A stretch of 64,000 bases of DNA from Channallabes apus (taxonomy: Eukaryota; Chordata; Actinopteri; Siluriformes; Clariidae). The stretch lies in assembly GCA_030522415.1 (NCBI GenBank), contig CM060107.1, forward strand, positions 23,254,571 through 23,318,570. The letters run 5' to 3'. Made by a program: the position numbers and the translations under genes. A model generated the notes under the pieces. The model worked only from the letters and a program-made list of their open reading frames with translations, searched no databases and was not told where the DNA came from. This document shows positions 32,520-44,924 of this stretch, in pieces; positions within the stretch are counted from its first letter, which is position 1; every line of letters begins with the position of its first letter.

Positions 32520-34314
32520 GTGACTTGCTATTAAAATAGTGAGACAGACTCCTCTCTTGTTTTATTTATCTGTATAAAAACAAAAATAAACTTTTTTTTT
32601 AGATCCACATGTCTAGGCACACACCGGGAAACAAATAGTCCCCTCTCCTGGAGAGAAATAATTTTTTCTCTAGCAGTTTCTTCCGGCCCGGGCTACCAGC
32701 TCAACACCCGTATTATGAACTATTACTGTAATACAAATATTGTCCTAACTATTTAAATAAATTTTGTCTGCACTATGATTATTAGTAAATGTTGCTGTGA
32801 GTCTCATTCAAACAAGACACTTTTTAAATAGGGATACTGCTGGATTCAGCACTCCCTGCATGCAAAACTAAAAGAATAACACATAACAGGCCATCATGGT
32901 ACAAGAGAATCACACATCAGGCTGTATTGTGAAAAGATAATCCACTCCGGGGTGGTAGCAGAAATATTTGCTTGTGCATGGCAACAGATGTGTTATAGCC
33001 AGTAACGTGTTACTGTAGTTGCAGCTAATGAACTAACAATGTGGTGTAGAGCTGTAAGTTGGTAAAATATAACAAGCAAGGACGTCAGAGGTAGTTCTCA
33101 GAATTAAAGCACCCCGCTTCAGCAATAACAGATGAGGCCACAAGGCAAAACCTTCATTAGAGGCAAGAAAAAAAGTGACTACAATTTAAAAAAAAAAAGG
33201 TTTTTCTTCAATTTTTATCCTGATTTAAAGCATTTCAATCATGCCTTTTTTCACAAAAACTATAACTGTTTCCATGGCTAAGCTTAAACTTGATCCATTT
33301 TTAATAATTTGCTTGGGATGGTGTGATCAGGATCATTAAAATGTTCTTATATGCCTTGCTACATTTACTATACATAGGTGTGTTTACACCAATTTTCCTC
33401 ATGCCTTTTAGGATTTCACACTGTGCTTGACAGTTTGTTTAGCACTTCAACTTTCAAAAGCGGTTGTTTCGGTCCTGAGTTGAAAACTTTGGATGTAATA
33501 TGTTTATTACACAGGTGCTGTACTGTACTTCAATGCCTGAGTGACAATTCTACATTCAACCTATCATTACATGCTATATTTAGATCCTGCTATATTAAAA
33601 TTCTATGCAACGTGTTGCTGTTCTACATAAAACTTTTAGTGCTTTCTAGGGAGAATCTAAAACATTTGGCCAATGAACATGGTCACGAGAGAGACAATTT
33701 GACTGTCATGGTGGATAGTCTTATCTGTAGTCCAACACCAGATTATCGTGCTTAATCACCACTAACTAACTGCTTCACAAAATAAATAAATAAAACATTA
33801 AGAATGTGAACAGTTGAGTAACTATTATTCATCTACAAAGATAATGTTGTCATTTTTTAAAAGTTGGATAGTATTCTTGCAAGACACTGAAGCTTGGACA
33901 GCAAAGTATATGTTAGTCAGTGCCATAGTTGCCAGTTTCGCTTATAATACGCGACTTTGAGTATCTTTTTCTTTGAAGTCCCGTGCCAGTATTACCAGTC
34001 GCGGGTCTCATTTATTTGGGCTTGTTTTTAAAAATCTGGTTGCTCGAAAGAAAAATCTGAAAAGCAACTTTTATGGACTTTAATTTATGGTCTACTACCC
34101 CCAAATGCATTGCAATTATCAGCCCTGTAATGCCCTCTCACACACCCCATGTGAACCTGCAAAGAGCTCATAGAGATCCCGTCCCCCACAGCTGTTACGT
34201 GTCTGCAGCCCCCACAGAAGTAAAGCTCGGTCACTTCATATTACTCAAGAATGCAGCAAACTTTGTTGCAATTAAATTTTTTGTAAAAATAATAAATTAA
34301 TAAATAAAACCGTA
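32520..34314. other. Gene-free stretch
   Basis: No coding frame or repeat family that I can name. GC-richer patches near 33950-34030 and 34130-34210 look repeat-like but were not identified. Confidence 0.45.
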
Positions 34315-34766
34315 CCAGTCAAAAGTTCCACCTTATAATTCAATGGTTTTCTACAATATAGAACAATCCTGAAGATTTAAAAAAAATAAATAAATAACAC
34401 ATGTGACATTAGGTAATTAAGTAACAACCCTAACAGTCAGTTGTTATTTTAGGATATGAAGGTCAGCCGTTCTGGAGTAGTTTGTGCAAGAACAGTACTG
34501 TCAAGTGCATTTACAAAGCCCATCAAGCACCATGATGAAACTGGCTCTCATGAAGACCATCCAAGGAAAGCAAGACCAAAACTGACCTCTGTTGCAAAGG
34601 ACAAGTTAATTTAGAGTTACTAGCCTCAGAAATCACCAATTAATAAACAGTACCTCAGATCAACTGTTCAAAGGAGATTATTGCACATTATGGATGCCTT
34701 CAGCGTTGTTTTACATTGTAGAAAGAAATGTAAATATGGAACGACCATGGAATTGGAAGGTGTGTA
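34315..34766 (+). mobile_element. Shortened Tc1 element
   Basis: It starts CCAGTCAAAAGTTCCACC after TA and ends near GGAATTGGAAGGTGTGTAC, an imperfect inverted match. The interior holds only part of an N-terminal transposase region: TGAAACTGGCTCTCATGAAG and CAAGACCAAAACTGACCTC, with several stops. The catalytic part is deleted. Confidence 0.75.
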
Positions 34767-34786
34767 CATTTAATACAAATTATATA

Positions 34787-35606
34787 CTCAGTAAAAAAAG
34801 AAACGTCCTCTGACTTTCAACTGTTTTTACTTTCAGTAAACTTAATGTGTAAATATTTGTATGAACACTAAAAGTGTCAACACCATAAGAAATAAACTAA
34901 AAATGTTTCACAATGTGTCCCTGAATGAAGGGAGGTTCAAAATCACTCAGTACCAGTCAGTATCTGGTGGCCACCAGCTGCTTGAAGTACTGCAGTGCAT
35001 CCCCTCCTCATGGACTGGACCAGATTCGTCAGTTCTTGCTGTGAGATGGAGGGATTGTGTGTTCCTGGTGTGACTCGGGCAGTTGTTGTGGCCATCCTGT
35101 AGCTGTCACGCAGGTGTGCTATTCGGATGTACCCATCCTGTGCAGATGTTGTTACACGTGGTCTTCCACTGCGAGGATGATCAGCTGTCCTTCCTGTCTC
35201 CCTGTAGCGCTATCTTAGGCGTCTCACAGTGCGGACATGGCGATTTATTGCCCTAGCCACATCAGCAGTCCTCATGCCTCCCTGCAGCATGCCTAATGCA
35301 CGTTCACGCAGATGAGCAGGGACCCTGGGCATCTTTCTTTGAGTGTTTTTCAGTCGGTAGACAAGTCTCTTTAGTGTCCTGCGTTTTTAGAACTGTGACC
35401 TTAAATGCCTACTTTCTGTAAGCTGTTAAGGTCTTAACGACCATTCCACAGGTGCATGTTAATTAATTGATTATGGTTAATTGAACATGCATGGAAAACA
35501 TTGTTTAATCCCGTTACAATGAAGATCTGTAAAGTTATTTGGATTTTTACAACATTATTGTTGAAATACACAGTCCTGAAAATGGGGCGTTTCTTTTTTT
35601 GCTGAG
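34787..35606 (-). mobile_element. Internally deleted Tc1 element
   Basis: The ends CTCAGTAAAAAAAGAAACGT and GCGTTTCTTTTTTTGCTGAG are inverted repeats. TA flanks both (34785-34786 and 35607-35608). On the minus strand an ATG at 35330-35332 begins MPRVPAHLRERALGMLQGGM, with an HTH that includes TADVARAINRHVRTVRRL. After GRPRVTT and TTTARVTPGTHNPSIS the sequence jumps to the C terminus (QELTNL, AAGGHQ near 34965-35020). The whole DDE catalytic region is missing, and a stop interrupts the HTH region. It resembles a MITE in the making. Confidence 0.92.
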
Positions 35607-36089
35607 TATATATATGTATTAAATTATTGTATATGCATTAAAATATACACATAAAGGACACACTGGCCTAGTTATCCATTCACTTTCTTTAAGTTCTACT
35701 TTGAAATCCTTTCTATGTCTAGCATCCCTGACCATAGGGATTTACATTGCCCTTCACCTTTAAATGATTATTTATTTATTTATAACATCCAGTTTTACTT
35801 TTATGCTGAACTAATGGCAAATTTTGGTTTGATTTCTGACCACAGCTTTCTATAAACTCTAATCATCTTGTAGCCACAGTACCACAACAATCACAACACT
35901 TAGAGGATGTCCAGACAGCTTTTTGTTAATTTCATAGCAAATGTTTAAAAAAAAAAAAAATTCATAGATCTGACACAAAAAATGTTTAATATTCAGGCAA
36001 TGTGAAATACACCTCAAACAAATTAAATAAAATTATTCATTTTACTATTTGTTTGTTTTTTTCCTTCTCTAAACTGAATAGAAAAAAGA

Positions 36090-36123
36090 GGGGGGGGGGG
36101 GGGGAGAATCACACAAATAATGG

Positions 36124-36157
<34 letters not shown>
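36090..36157. repeat. Poly(G) of 15 bases followed by (CA)n
   Basis: G run at 36090-36104. CA dinucleotides at 36126-36157 lead into an A run. G homopolymers of this length are uncommon in vertebrate DNA. Confidence 0.93.
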
Positions 36158-36161
<4 letters not shown>

Positions 36162-36189
36162 AAACCCTAGTTCTATCAAATACTTTGTT

Positions 36190-37250
36190 GCTCCTCCTCA
36201 ACATGGACTACTGTAATGAACAATATTTTCCATCAGGCCATTTCCAACTTTCTCCAATAGTAGTTAACAGATCAGCTTTCCAGGATAGAGCGTTGTCATG
36301 GACCATTTTTTAAAATTTTCACCATACATTATCGAACAGATTAAGAGCTGGGTTTTGTGCTGGCAATGTCATTCAGTTCACATGTCTTTCTTGAAGAAAA
36401 GCTTTATTACCCTTTTCTCTGTATTGAGATGCATTATTACCTGAAAAAGCACTTCATCAACACAAAACCTATTTTATTTCCATGGAATGAGGACAGTGTG
36501 CTAAATTTCAATGTTCATCTCTCTACTTACTGTTGGGGTAATGATTGCAATCTCCCTTGATCATTTCCCTGATATGCAACCTCATATTTTAAAAGAGGGT
36601 AAATAAAGAAAACATAATATTTTGTGTTTCATAACTGCACCAGATAAGAGTTCTGGCATCATCTTCCTGGCCAGTGCAGATTTATGATTCATCACTGAAT
36701 ATTACTTTCATCCAATCATCCACACTCCATGATTACTTTTCTTTAGCCCACTGTAGTCTTGCTTCCTTCTGTTTAGGTGTAAGTGCTGGTTTTCATTGGG
36801 CTTTTCTATATTTATATGCCATACAGTATATACAGTTCTGTCACAAACATTGACTCCTGCGTCTTCCTATATTCTTGTTTTGTTGTGCATTTGCTATTTT
36901 GTAATACTTATTGCTTTGTTTTCTATCCTGTCGTTTTCTTCATCTTTCTTGGTGTTTTCCTTTCATAAGCTTCTCATTTTCTTTATGGTAATACCAAATT
37001 TTAGACAAATTTGTGACTGCCAACAACCACTACCTTTGCCACAAATGTATTTCCTTCTTAAAGGAGTTTTAGACTTGTTTCCATTGTTACAATTGACAAC
37101 TTCCATGGGGCCATGTTTCCTTTTAATTAGTCAAGTCCAACAGCTCGATAAGGTCTGTAAGCACCATCTGACTGCAGACTAATTTGCATATTTACACTTG
37201 TGCCTGTATTTGTTTTAGACTCATAAACTACACGGTAATTCCATAATTCT
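36190..37250 (-). pseudogene. Old Tc1-like element (third type)
   Basis: Plus-strand landmarks are complements of a known fish Tc1 arrangement: GAGATGCATTATTACCTG, TTCATCACTGAATATTACTT, CTTTCATCCAATCATCCACA, TTTAGCCCACTGTAGTCTTG and TGTTTAGGTGTAAGTGCTGG. On the minus strand these are the WDDWMKVIFSDE-like catalytic-domain start and its upstream region. All frames are broken. The outer TIRs were not identified with confidence. Confidence 0.75.
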
Positions 37251-37260
37251 TTTTATTTTC

Positions 37261-40200
37261 TCAGTAATAAATGAGACCATAATTGTTATCTCTACTTGAC
37301 CTGGAAAACATTTACCATCAATAAAAAGTAATACAGTAGTTATTTAACATCTGTTTTGTGTTATATAGTGTATGTGATTTGTTTATTGATTTGCTTAATT
37401 TGAAGTAAAAACACTGTGTCAAGATCCTCTCAAGTGTGGGCTGTAAATGAGTTGCGAATGGATACCAACACTCCTTTCTTGCTTACCTGCACCAATGGTA
37501 AAGGGATTACGGAGTTCTCTTTTTTTAATATAATTTGAATTTTCTTCCACAATTCATCTCGGTTCTCTGTGGCCAGCTAGCGATGCACAGGGGAGTGCTA
37601 TGGCCTGTTGGAAGAAGGACCTGAAGATGCAAGCTGTGAAAAATTGATGGTTGCTGGTATATGGACATTCTACAAATAACAATCCTAGGAGAAGCCAGAA
37701 ATGAAGGAGAAAGGTAAAATAGAGTATACCACAGACCTGTGGGGCAAGGTACAGTACAAAACTGCAATCCCACTATCTGAATAGAGCAATCTTATTTTGT
37801 TATTCTTCTTATTATATATTCTTAACTGTTAGTCAACAGCAGTGCAAAAACAACAAGAAGGGGAAACGACTTCAGATGTGGGCTTATAAGGGAATGAACA
37901 CACAAAAGCACAAGCCCATATTTTTCTTGTTCATTTCAGTTGCTTAATTACCTGGACTGAAAGAGATAAACAGCACTGCAATCGTATCAAGTACTGTGCC
38001 TAATACAATTAGCCAAAAATAAAACAGGCACCACTTTCTCCATAGCAACCTTTTGCCAATGAGGCTTTGGAGAGCACTAGCTTCCAAGATGCAAATAATC
38101 ATGGGAGATTTTGTGCACAGACATGGTGGGGGAGTGAGAGGTGCCAATTGTGTCACTCATTCTGTTATGCACATTCTCACTCACACAGATGTAGGGACAA
38201 CACGAAAGACACGTCTCATGAGAACAAGCTAAACATCCAGCACAGAAACAAAGAAAGCTGTTTCCCAGACAGTCTCTGGGGTGCTAAAGTCTGTTTCAAA
38301 GCACACTTCAGCGTTCCTCGATAAATAGCTCCAGATGGGTAAATATGGAGGACAGAGGAGGACTGAAAACTTTAATTTGGACTACAAACAGACCTACTGA
38401 CAAAGTGTTCTCTGATATGTGTAGTTCATTAAATACATAACAAATATGCGCAAAACATGTACGATGGCTGTTTTTTATGTTTTTAAAAATTGGCATTAAA
38501 TATAGTGTGAACCAACTGAAATTCCTGACTATAAAAATATGTCTGAATTATAAAAGAACAGCTTTAAACCTAACATAACTTCTGAAACATCCCTGGAAAC
38601 TAGTTTCTAGCTTTAACAGTTTTAAAATACTGATGTCTTTCCAAAATAGAGAAACTGCTTGAGCTACAGTAAACAAAAGAAGCCGATCAAGATTATTTTG
38701 CCAGATTTAATTAGGTTTTTAGTTTTGTTGCATCCAAGAAAGGTCAGAAAATTTTTACTGTACCTGTTATCTGAATCCGCTATAAAGCTGGGACCCTTAA
38801 ATTGTACAATTCAAATCAGGGTCCTTGGAGAAGCATTTCATTATACTGTCCATATGAGTTTTTGAGAAGGTTTTCTGTTTCTTCCCTCCAGATTTTTGCT
38901 CTCCAATTAATTTGATTTAAGCCAAACGCTTTTACTGTATGTTGTGCCTTCAGGGAGCCCATCGTTTAAAATTGATTGAAAACATGCAAATTGAACACAC
39001 AAGTTTTACAATATTTTGTAAATTAATGATATTTTTTGGAACGCGTCACAGAGATATGCTGGTCTTTGCACAGATCTCTACATGAGCTATAATGCATGAA
39101 CTACTGAACTACTGTATATGAAAAAAAGCATTTTTAATTTTTATGTATAGAAACACGGTAGGAAAATTATTCCATTGATGAGCTTAGTAGACAGTTTTTA
39201 GAGTTGGTTGAAATGCATATTTTTCATTTGTGTGCTTAAAAACATGTTAAATACAGTTACCAGAAATGCCCATTTTTATGCTTTTTTTCTGGCTGCAATT
39301 AGGCACCCTAGGGGGTAAAAATTTCATGATTTTCATGCAAATGACACACCAGCACACCAGTAGTTCACATAAAAGAAGAAAATCTGAAACAGTGGTAGAT
39401 TCTATATCTAAACAATTTCTATTGTTGGTCTAACTCCCAGGAGGTGAAACAAAACATTGAGTCCTTCTTATCATCACAGCGGACGCCCCAGGAAAGATTT
39501 GGACCAACTCTGTGGAAATTTCCTTTGCTGTTTTGTTTCATGGCTCTATAGTGCTGTTTTTTCATCAACCATTTGTTTTTGTGTGTCTTTTTTTGTGTGC
39601 CTTGGGCAGTTTTAGGTGGTTAAAAGCCAAAAATGCTCGTTAGCACTGCGCTTGAGCTCAGAGCTGCCAGACCGTCAGAAACACATTCACTGATTGGTTG
39701 ACAAGTCAGGAATAGACCCTCTAATTAGTCGACAGACACCACACAAGGCATCAGCTAGACGAGACTAACAACATTAACTGTTAATGTTAACTGTAAAAAC
39801 TGTATTTTTCACTTGCCTGACTGGACAACAGCATCAGCCACTTGCACTTGCTCAAACACAAGAAGGCACAAAGAACTGCTGGTCTGACAACATGTAGGAC
39901 TGGGCAATTAGTTGCTGATCTGAACGATCTGTTCTATTACAAAAAAAAATGTGATATAAACCATGTGATCTATTGCACCTGTAGTACCACTGTTGTCTTT
40001 ATTATTATTATTATTATTTTCCTTTTTAAGTTTCTTTTTAGTTGAAATATATTTTTTAAGTTTAAGAATAAAATGCACGGTGTGTTGAAAGTTAATGTGT
40101 AATTGTGTTAAATAATCTCAATATTAAATAAAATAATAACGAATGTTATTTTTGGTATAATCAGCCAGCCCTAACATCACACATACTAATGAGCTCCCTA

Positions 40201-40588
40201 GCATTGGGAAGACTGTGGCTGCTTACAGTGTATTATATTTTAAAAGTAGATGTTCATCACTGGGAGAAACATATTAAAATGTACATTTTTCAGATCACCT
40301 TAACTTTAAGTCCTGTTAAAACTGAAAAATGCATCTCCCATTTGTTTAATGTTAATGCAGGTAAATTCCTGAATGACATTGGATTTATTTTATTTTTTTA
40401 CTTCCAACGGTGAAGTCAATATAGTTAACGCCTACCCTTTAGGTAATGGCACAGGACACATTCAAGGTACATAAGGTCAAATAATTAAAATTTGTCTGCT
40501 TTAGCAAGACATCAAGCAGTACATATAGCAACCATTCATAGCTTACATGCTAGTAAATATAAAAGGCCACTTTATAAAGATAGGACTA
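37261..40588. other. Gene-free stretch of 3.3 kb
   Basis: No supported gene, transposon end or RNA. Open frames are short and without recognisable domains. Confidence 0.5.
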
Positions 40589-40628
40589 GTCGTCGTCGTC
40601 ATCATCATCATCATCAACATCATCATTA
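40589..40628. repeat. (GTC)n/(ATC)n trinucleotide tract
   Basis: CGTCGTCGTC runs into ATCATC repeats. Part of the tract (40604-40619) recurs exactly at 41236-41251. Confidence 0.9.
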
Positions 40629-40834
40629 GTTAGTTAGTTTTTGTTAATTTATGTTGTAATTTATGTTAGGTCTATCTGTCTTGTCTCTGCTAGCCAGCTA
40701 ACTAGGCCTCTTAGTTAGCTAGTTTAGTTTTTCTGTTAATTTATGTTACATCTAGCACCTTAGTCCTGGAGAAACGTTGTTTCGTTTCACTGTGTACTAA
40801 CTGTATATGGTTGAAGTGACAATAAAACCTACTT
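40629..40834 (+). mobile_element. CR1/L2-type LINE, extreme 3' end
   Basis: About 200 bp of the same 3'UTR as at 28729 and 60559, here on the plus strand: CTAGCCAGCTAACTAGGCCT, CAGTCCTGGAG-like CTTAGTCCTGGAGAAACGTT, CACTGTGTACTAACTGTATA, and the 3' end GTGACAATAAAACCTACTTG. It is severely 5'-truncated, as is normal for target-primed insertions. A 16-bp sequence (40604-40619 and 41236-41251) flanks the LINE together with the SINE behind it. Confidence 0.88.
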
Positions 40835-40846
40835 GAACTTGATCAT

Positions 40847-41228
40847 AGGGCGGCACGGTGGTGTAGTGGTTAGCACTGTCGCCTTGCACCTCCAGGGTCC
40901 GGGTTCGATTCCCCGGCCAGGCTCGATTCCCGTCTCTGTGTGCATGGAGTTTGCATGTTCTCCCCGTGCTTGGTGGGTTTCCTCCGGGTACTCCGGTTTC
41001 CTCCCACAGTCCAAAGATATGCAGGTTAGGCTAATTGGCGTTCCTAAATTGCCCGTAGTGTGTGATTGGGTGTGTGAGTGTGTGTATGTGTGTGTGCCCT
41101 GCGATGGATTGGCACCCTGTCCAGGGTGTACCCCGCCTAGTGCCCGAAGTCTCCTGGGATAGGCTCCAGGTCCCCCGCGACCCTGAACACAGGATTAAGC
41201 GGTATAGAAAATGAATGAATGAATGAAT
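40847..41228 (+). mobile_element. Full-length DANA/Mermaid-like SINE
   Basis: Best copy in the window. A box GGTGTAGTGGTTAGCAC, B box GGGTTCGATTCCC. Body blocks are GTGCATGGAGTTTGCATG, CACAGTCCAAAGATATGCAG, GATTGGCACCCTGTCCAGG and TGGGATAGGCTCCAGGTCC, with an (ATGA)n tail. GAACTTGATCAT flanks it on both sides (40835-40846 and 41229-41240). The left duplication is the very 3' end of the LINE at 40629. Confidence 0.95.
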
Positions 41229-41251
41229 GAACTTGATCATCATCATCAACA

Positions 41252-42039
41252 GCAAAAGTTAAAATGCCAGGCACACATCAAAATGAACACACTTCGTCAC
41301 TCAGTTCATGACAATAAATATTCACAGTATGAGTGTGTGACTCACCGCTCCATTTTTGGACTTTGGACTATAGGAGAAACGTGCCAACCTGAACATGACA
41401 TTTAAAGCCTTCTCCTTCTTAGTCATTTCTGCATATATTTTCTCCACCTGTTGTCACCTAACATGGGAACAACTGCTCAGTGCAATCACTTGGGGTGTAA
41501 TGATACTGTAATTATGGCCCTGAATAAACACTCTCAACCTCTCTGGGAACCCATGTGGAATGATGGAGAAAGAGAAGGGCTTTCAGTGACTACTGACTCA
41601 TCTTCTAATCTGACCTTCCCTTTGTGTGCCTGAATTTAAACATTTAATTTTTTTAAAAGCAATTTCAGATATTTTTAAAATGTCTTTCTGCTTTGCCTCT
41701 AATTTATTCACAGTAACTTTTCATTAAAGTCTCTTGATGGTAATCTGGTGACATGAACACTATCGTCATCCCTCTAGGGTGAGTGAACCCTATAATGGCA
41801 CATGTGTATGCGCATGCATGCTTTACTCATGACCAACCATGCAAATATTTGATTGATGTTGTAACAGGGGAGTCCAGGACAGGTCCTGACTGTCCTTGCC
41901 ATGTGGTGGGAAGATTAGATCTTTAGGCAAAGACGCTGAACACAGACAGGACCCTACATTTTTTGCCATTAATCTACACACAATAACAATGCATGTCATG
42001 TACCATCCAGTGGAGATGTTTTTAGCCTGTTAATAAGCT
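41252..42039. other. Gene-free stretch
   Basis: No supported feature. Confidence 0.5.
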
Positions 42040-42776
42040 GTACCTGGTTTTGCCAAATGTAGTGCTCTGAAGTTCAAAGAATGAAATTTTGTCCCATCAG
42101 ACCAGATATTTTTTCCCACCTGCTCTCAGAGTCCTTTACGGGTCTTCTGTATGCCTTTCATGCATGAGTGATTTCAGTCTTGTGATTCTGCCATAGAGGC
42201 CTGATTGATGGAGTATTTCTTATATTACAATAGTTCCTCTGTTTCTCTGTGGATGACTTCTCAATTTCTTAGTGGCTATTTGATTTTTGGTCATTCTTAT
42301 TACTAAGACCCTGCTAGCCTAGGTGCTGAGTTTGTCTGGAAAAACAGTTGTAGGAAAAGTCTTGTTGGTTCAACATTTTATAGCTCATAACTTCAGTGAG
42401 ATTCATCTCACGGACTCCAGGGAACATTCACAGCTTTAAAAGATTCATACAGTTACCCAGATCTATGTCTTGAAACAATTTAATCACAGAGGTTTATGGA
42501 CAGTTCCTTGCACTTCATGGTTTGGTTTTTGGTCTGACAATCACTGTGAAGTGTTAAATCGACTTAATTTGCTGCAGGTACATGCCACTGAAGATATCTC
42601 ACAATAATCAAAACAAACAAGATGCATCTCAGCGCAATTTATGCTTTTAGGGAAGAGTACAAAAATGTATCTACAGTAACTGGATATATTAAATTATAAG
42701 TCCTTATGAAATGTAATTGGTAACATAACAAAATATGCAAAAAATTTGGGAGTCTGAATACTTTCCAGACACACTG
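42040..42776 (-). pseudogene. Degenerate Tc1 element, 5' half on the minus strand
   Basis: The terminus on the plus strand is TGAATACTTTCCAGACACACTG, read inward as CAGTGTGTCTGGAAAGTATT. Inward lie the TIR/leader with AACATAACAAAATATGC. Next comes the coding start region, with plus-strand CACTTCATGGTTTGGTTTTT complementary to the N terminus. The HTH region follows (CAGATCTATGTCTTGAAACA). Coding similarity continues to near 42040 with frequent breaks. The opposite terminus is absent. Confidence 0.75.
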
Positions 42777-42970
42777 AATTATTGCCTCATTCGCAATATA
42801 TATATATAAAAAAAAAAAAAAAAACAGTGACCGCAAATTTGTCTCCAGAGAATAGTGCAATTATGTTCTGCATTTTCAAAAACATGTTCCAACATGGGTG
42901 ACAACTAATACTAATTCCACAACAGAAAGAAGGTTGTTTAGGTTGCGTCTAATTCTCACTGGCTTAAATT

Positions 42971-43013
42971 TCCATCCATCCATCCATCCATCCATCCATA
43001 CATACATACATAA
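42971..43013. repeat. (CCAT)n then (CATA)n microsatellite
   Basis: Tetranucleotide CCAT repeats grading into CATA. Confidence 0.95.
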
Positions 43014-43039
43014 TTACTTTCCATATGTTTATTTAATAG

Positions 43040-43951
43040 TTTACTGGGTTCTGGAACTATGGTTCTATGAGACCAAATTAGAGTTATTTGACAACTCATA
43101 CCCAGTGTCAAAAACAGTGGTGAAGGGGTGATGATTTGCGCTTGTTTTGCAGTCAAAAAGTCAACTATTACCGCCTCTGTATACCAGAGTATTCTAAAGA
43201 AAAATGTAAGCTTGGTCGAAATTGGGTCATTCAACAGGACAATGATCCGAAGAAGACCAGTAAATCTACAAAAATTATCAAGGTTTATTTGAATAAATCT
43301 ATTTATTTATTGAAATAGCCTAGTCAAAGAGCAGACCTCAAACCAACTTAAATGTCCCAGGACCAAGAGAGCTGCTCATATGTGAATTCCCAAAAACCAT
43401 AATGAACTGAAGCAATGTTGTAAAGAAGAATGGAAAAAATAGTTAAATATTGTTTGTCTGAGGTTCATTCATTCATTCATCTTCTATACCGCTTTATCCT
43501 GTATTTAGGGTCGCGGGGACCTGGAGCCTATCCCAGGAGACTCTGGGCACAAGGCAGGGTACACCCTGGACAGCATGCCAGTCCATCGCAGAGCGCACAC
43601 ACACACTCATTCACACACTACGGTCAATTTGGGAACGCCAATTAGCCTAATCTGCATGTCTTTGGACTGTGGGAGGAAACCGGAGTACCCGGAGGAAACC
43701 CACCAAGCACGGGGAGAACATGCAAACTCCATGCACACAGAGACGGGAATCGAGCCTGGCCGGGAACCGAACCCGGACCCTGGAGGTGCAAGGCGACAGT
43801 GCTAACCACTACACCACAGTGCTGCCTTGTCTGAGGTTGTATTTGCCTAATACTAAAATCTGCTGATGATTATCATGTTTTTACATATAATTTTTTTCTA
43901 ATGTTTTTACAGAAAATTAAAAGAGGGGGTGCAAACTTTTGAACATGACGG
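43040..43951 (+). pseudogene. Old Tc1 element containing a SINE
   Basis: Coding remnants in order: YETKLELF near 43065 (just after the first catalytic motif); GVMICACF-like sequence near 43125-43150; IQQDNDPKKTSKST near 43231-43268 (second Asp); TAGTCAAAGAGCAGACCTCA, where DLNPIE has decayed. The right end TGCAAACTTTTGAACATGAC is at 43931-43951 and is followed by TA. A SINE sits at 43466-43826 in the C-terminal region. Same family as 19190. No left terminus was found. Confidence 0.82.
43466..43826 (-). mobile_element. DANA/Mermaid-like SINE, minus strand, inside a Tc1
   Basis: The reverse complement of the 40847 SINE, starting with its (ATTC)n tail and ending at the head CACTGTGGTGTAGTGGTTAG read on the minus strand. 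A 12-bp duplication TTGTCTGAGGTT borders it (43454-43465 and 43827-43838). Confidence 0.95.
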
Positions 43952-44104
43952 TACAGTATATAAAATTTCAGTCAGACAGATACTTCAGAAAGTGTGATAC
44001 TTTTAAATGTGTGAGCAAAATATCATTACCCCAGCTCATAAAGTACATTGATCGTCTGGTGAGTCTCTGGACAGTGAGGTTTGAGGAAAATTTTTATTTT
44101 TTTT

Positions 44105-44106
<2 letters not shown>

Positions 44107-44188
<82 letters not shown>
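44107..44188. repeat. (CA)n, 41 units
   Basis: Uninterrupted 82-bp CA tract. Confidence 0.97.
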
Positions 44189-44190
<2 letters not shown>

Positions 44191-44695
44191 TAACATCCTT
44201 TGGCAATGAGGCTTGACAGTACTTTGAGGAAAGAAGAAGATTAAAAAAGTTAATGACAGAAAGAGATCTAAAAAATGATGGCCTCCTGCTTGTCATCACT
44301 GAGATCCTTCAAGCTGTCGTTACAGGATCTAAAAGTGGAATAGAGCCGATTTAGGTTCATGCCCATTTGATTTTAGCTTTACCGAAATTGGTACACCTGC
44401 ACAGGACCAAACATGTTATTGATAATGTCCTTAGTGATTTTTTTTCTTTACCTTTTGTTGTTATATGCCTATTACATGCAGTTATAGATTTTAAGATTTA
44501 TAGATCTTTAATTGTATTTTAGCTCATATGAGCTAATAGATGATGAAAAAAGACCACACATTGAAACCCAGAAGAGAGGGAAGTCTGACTTTTCCTAATT
44601 ATCATTATGTTTACAGTAATGAGACCCTAAGGCTGTTACTTGTAGATTTATGTATACCTTGAACATATGAAATATGAGGCTTATCCATATTCATG

Positions 44696-44696
<1 letters not shown>

Positions 44697-44747
<51 letters not shown>
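44697..44747. repeat. (CA)n, about 25 units
   Basis: Uninterrupted CA tract. It is followed by two near-copies of AGTCATAGATTGTAGA. Confidence 0.96.
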
Positions 44748-44751
<4 letters not shown>

Positions 44752-44843
44752 CATAGATTGTAGATTCAGTCATAGATTGTAGAGTCAATGCTACAGTAAA
44801 TATATATGAAACAAAATAAATTATAAAAATATATTTTTTAAAA

Positions 44844-44865
44844 TTATATATATATATATATATAT
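44844..44865. repeat. (TA)n microsatellite
   Basis: Short pure TA run directly before a SINE tail. Confidence 0.9.
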
Positions 44866-44924
44866 CATTCATTCATTCATTCATCTTCTATACCGCTTTA
44901 TCCTGTATTAGGGTCGAGGGGACC
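44866..44924 (-). mobile_element. 3' terminal scrap of a DANA/Mermaid-like SINE
   Basis: ATTCATTC repeats followed by ATCTTCTATACCGCTTTATC are the reverse complement of the SINE 3' end. After GGGGACC the sequence passes straight into Tc1 coding DNA, so the SINE head is deleted. Confidence 0.88.

Noticed and set aside
40847..41228. tRNA genes at the SINE heads (also at 24065, 31745, 49666, 60363)
   Set aside because: A and B boxes are present, but no cloverleaf with an intact acceptor stem follows; the conserved SINE bodies explain them.
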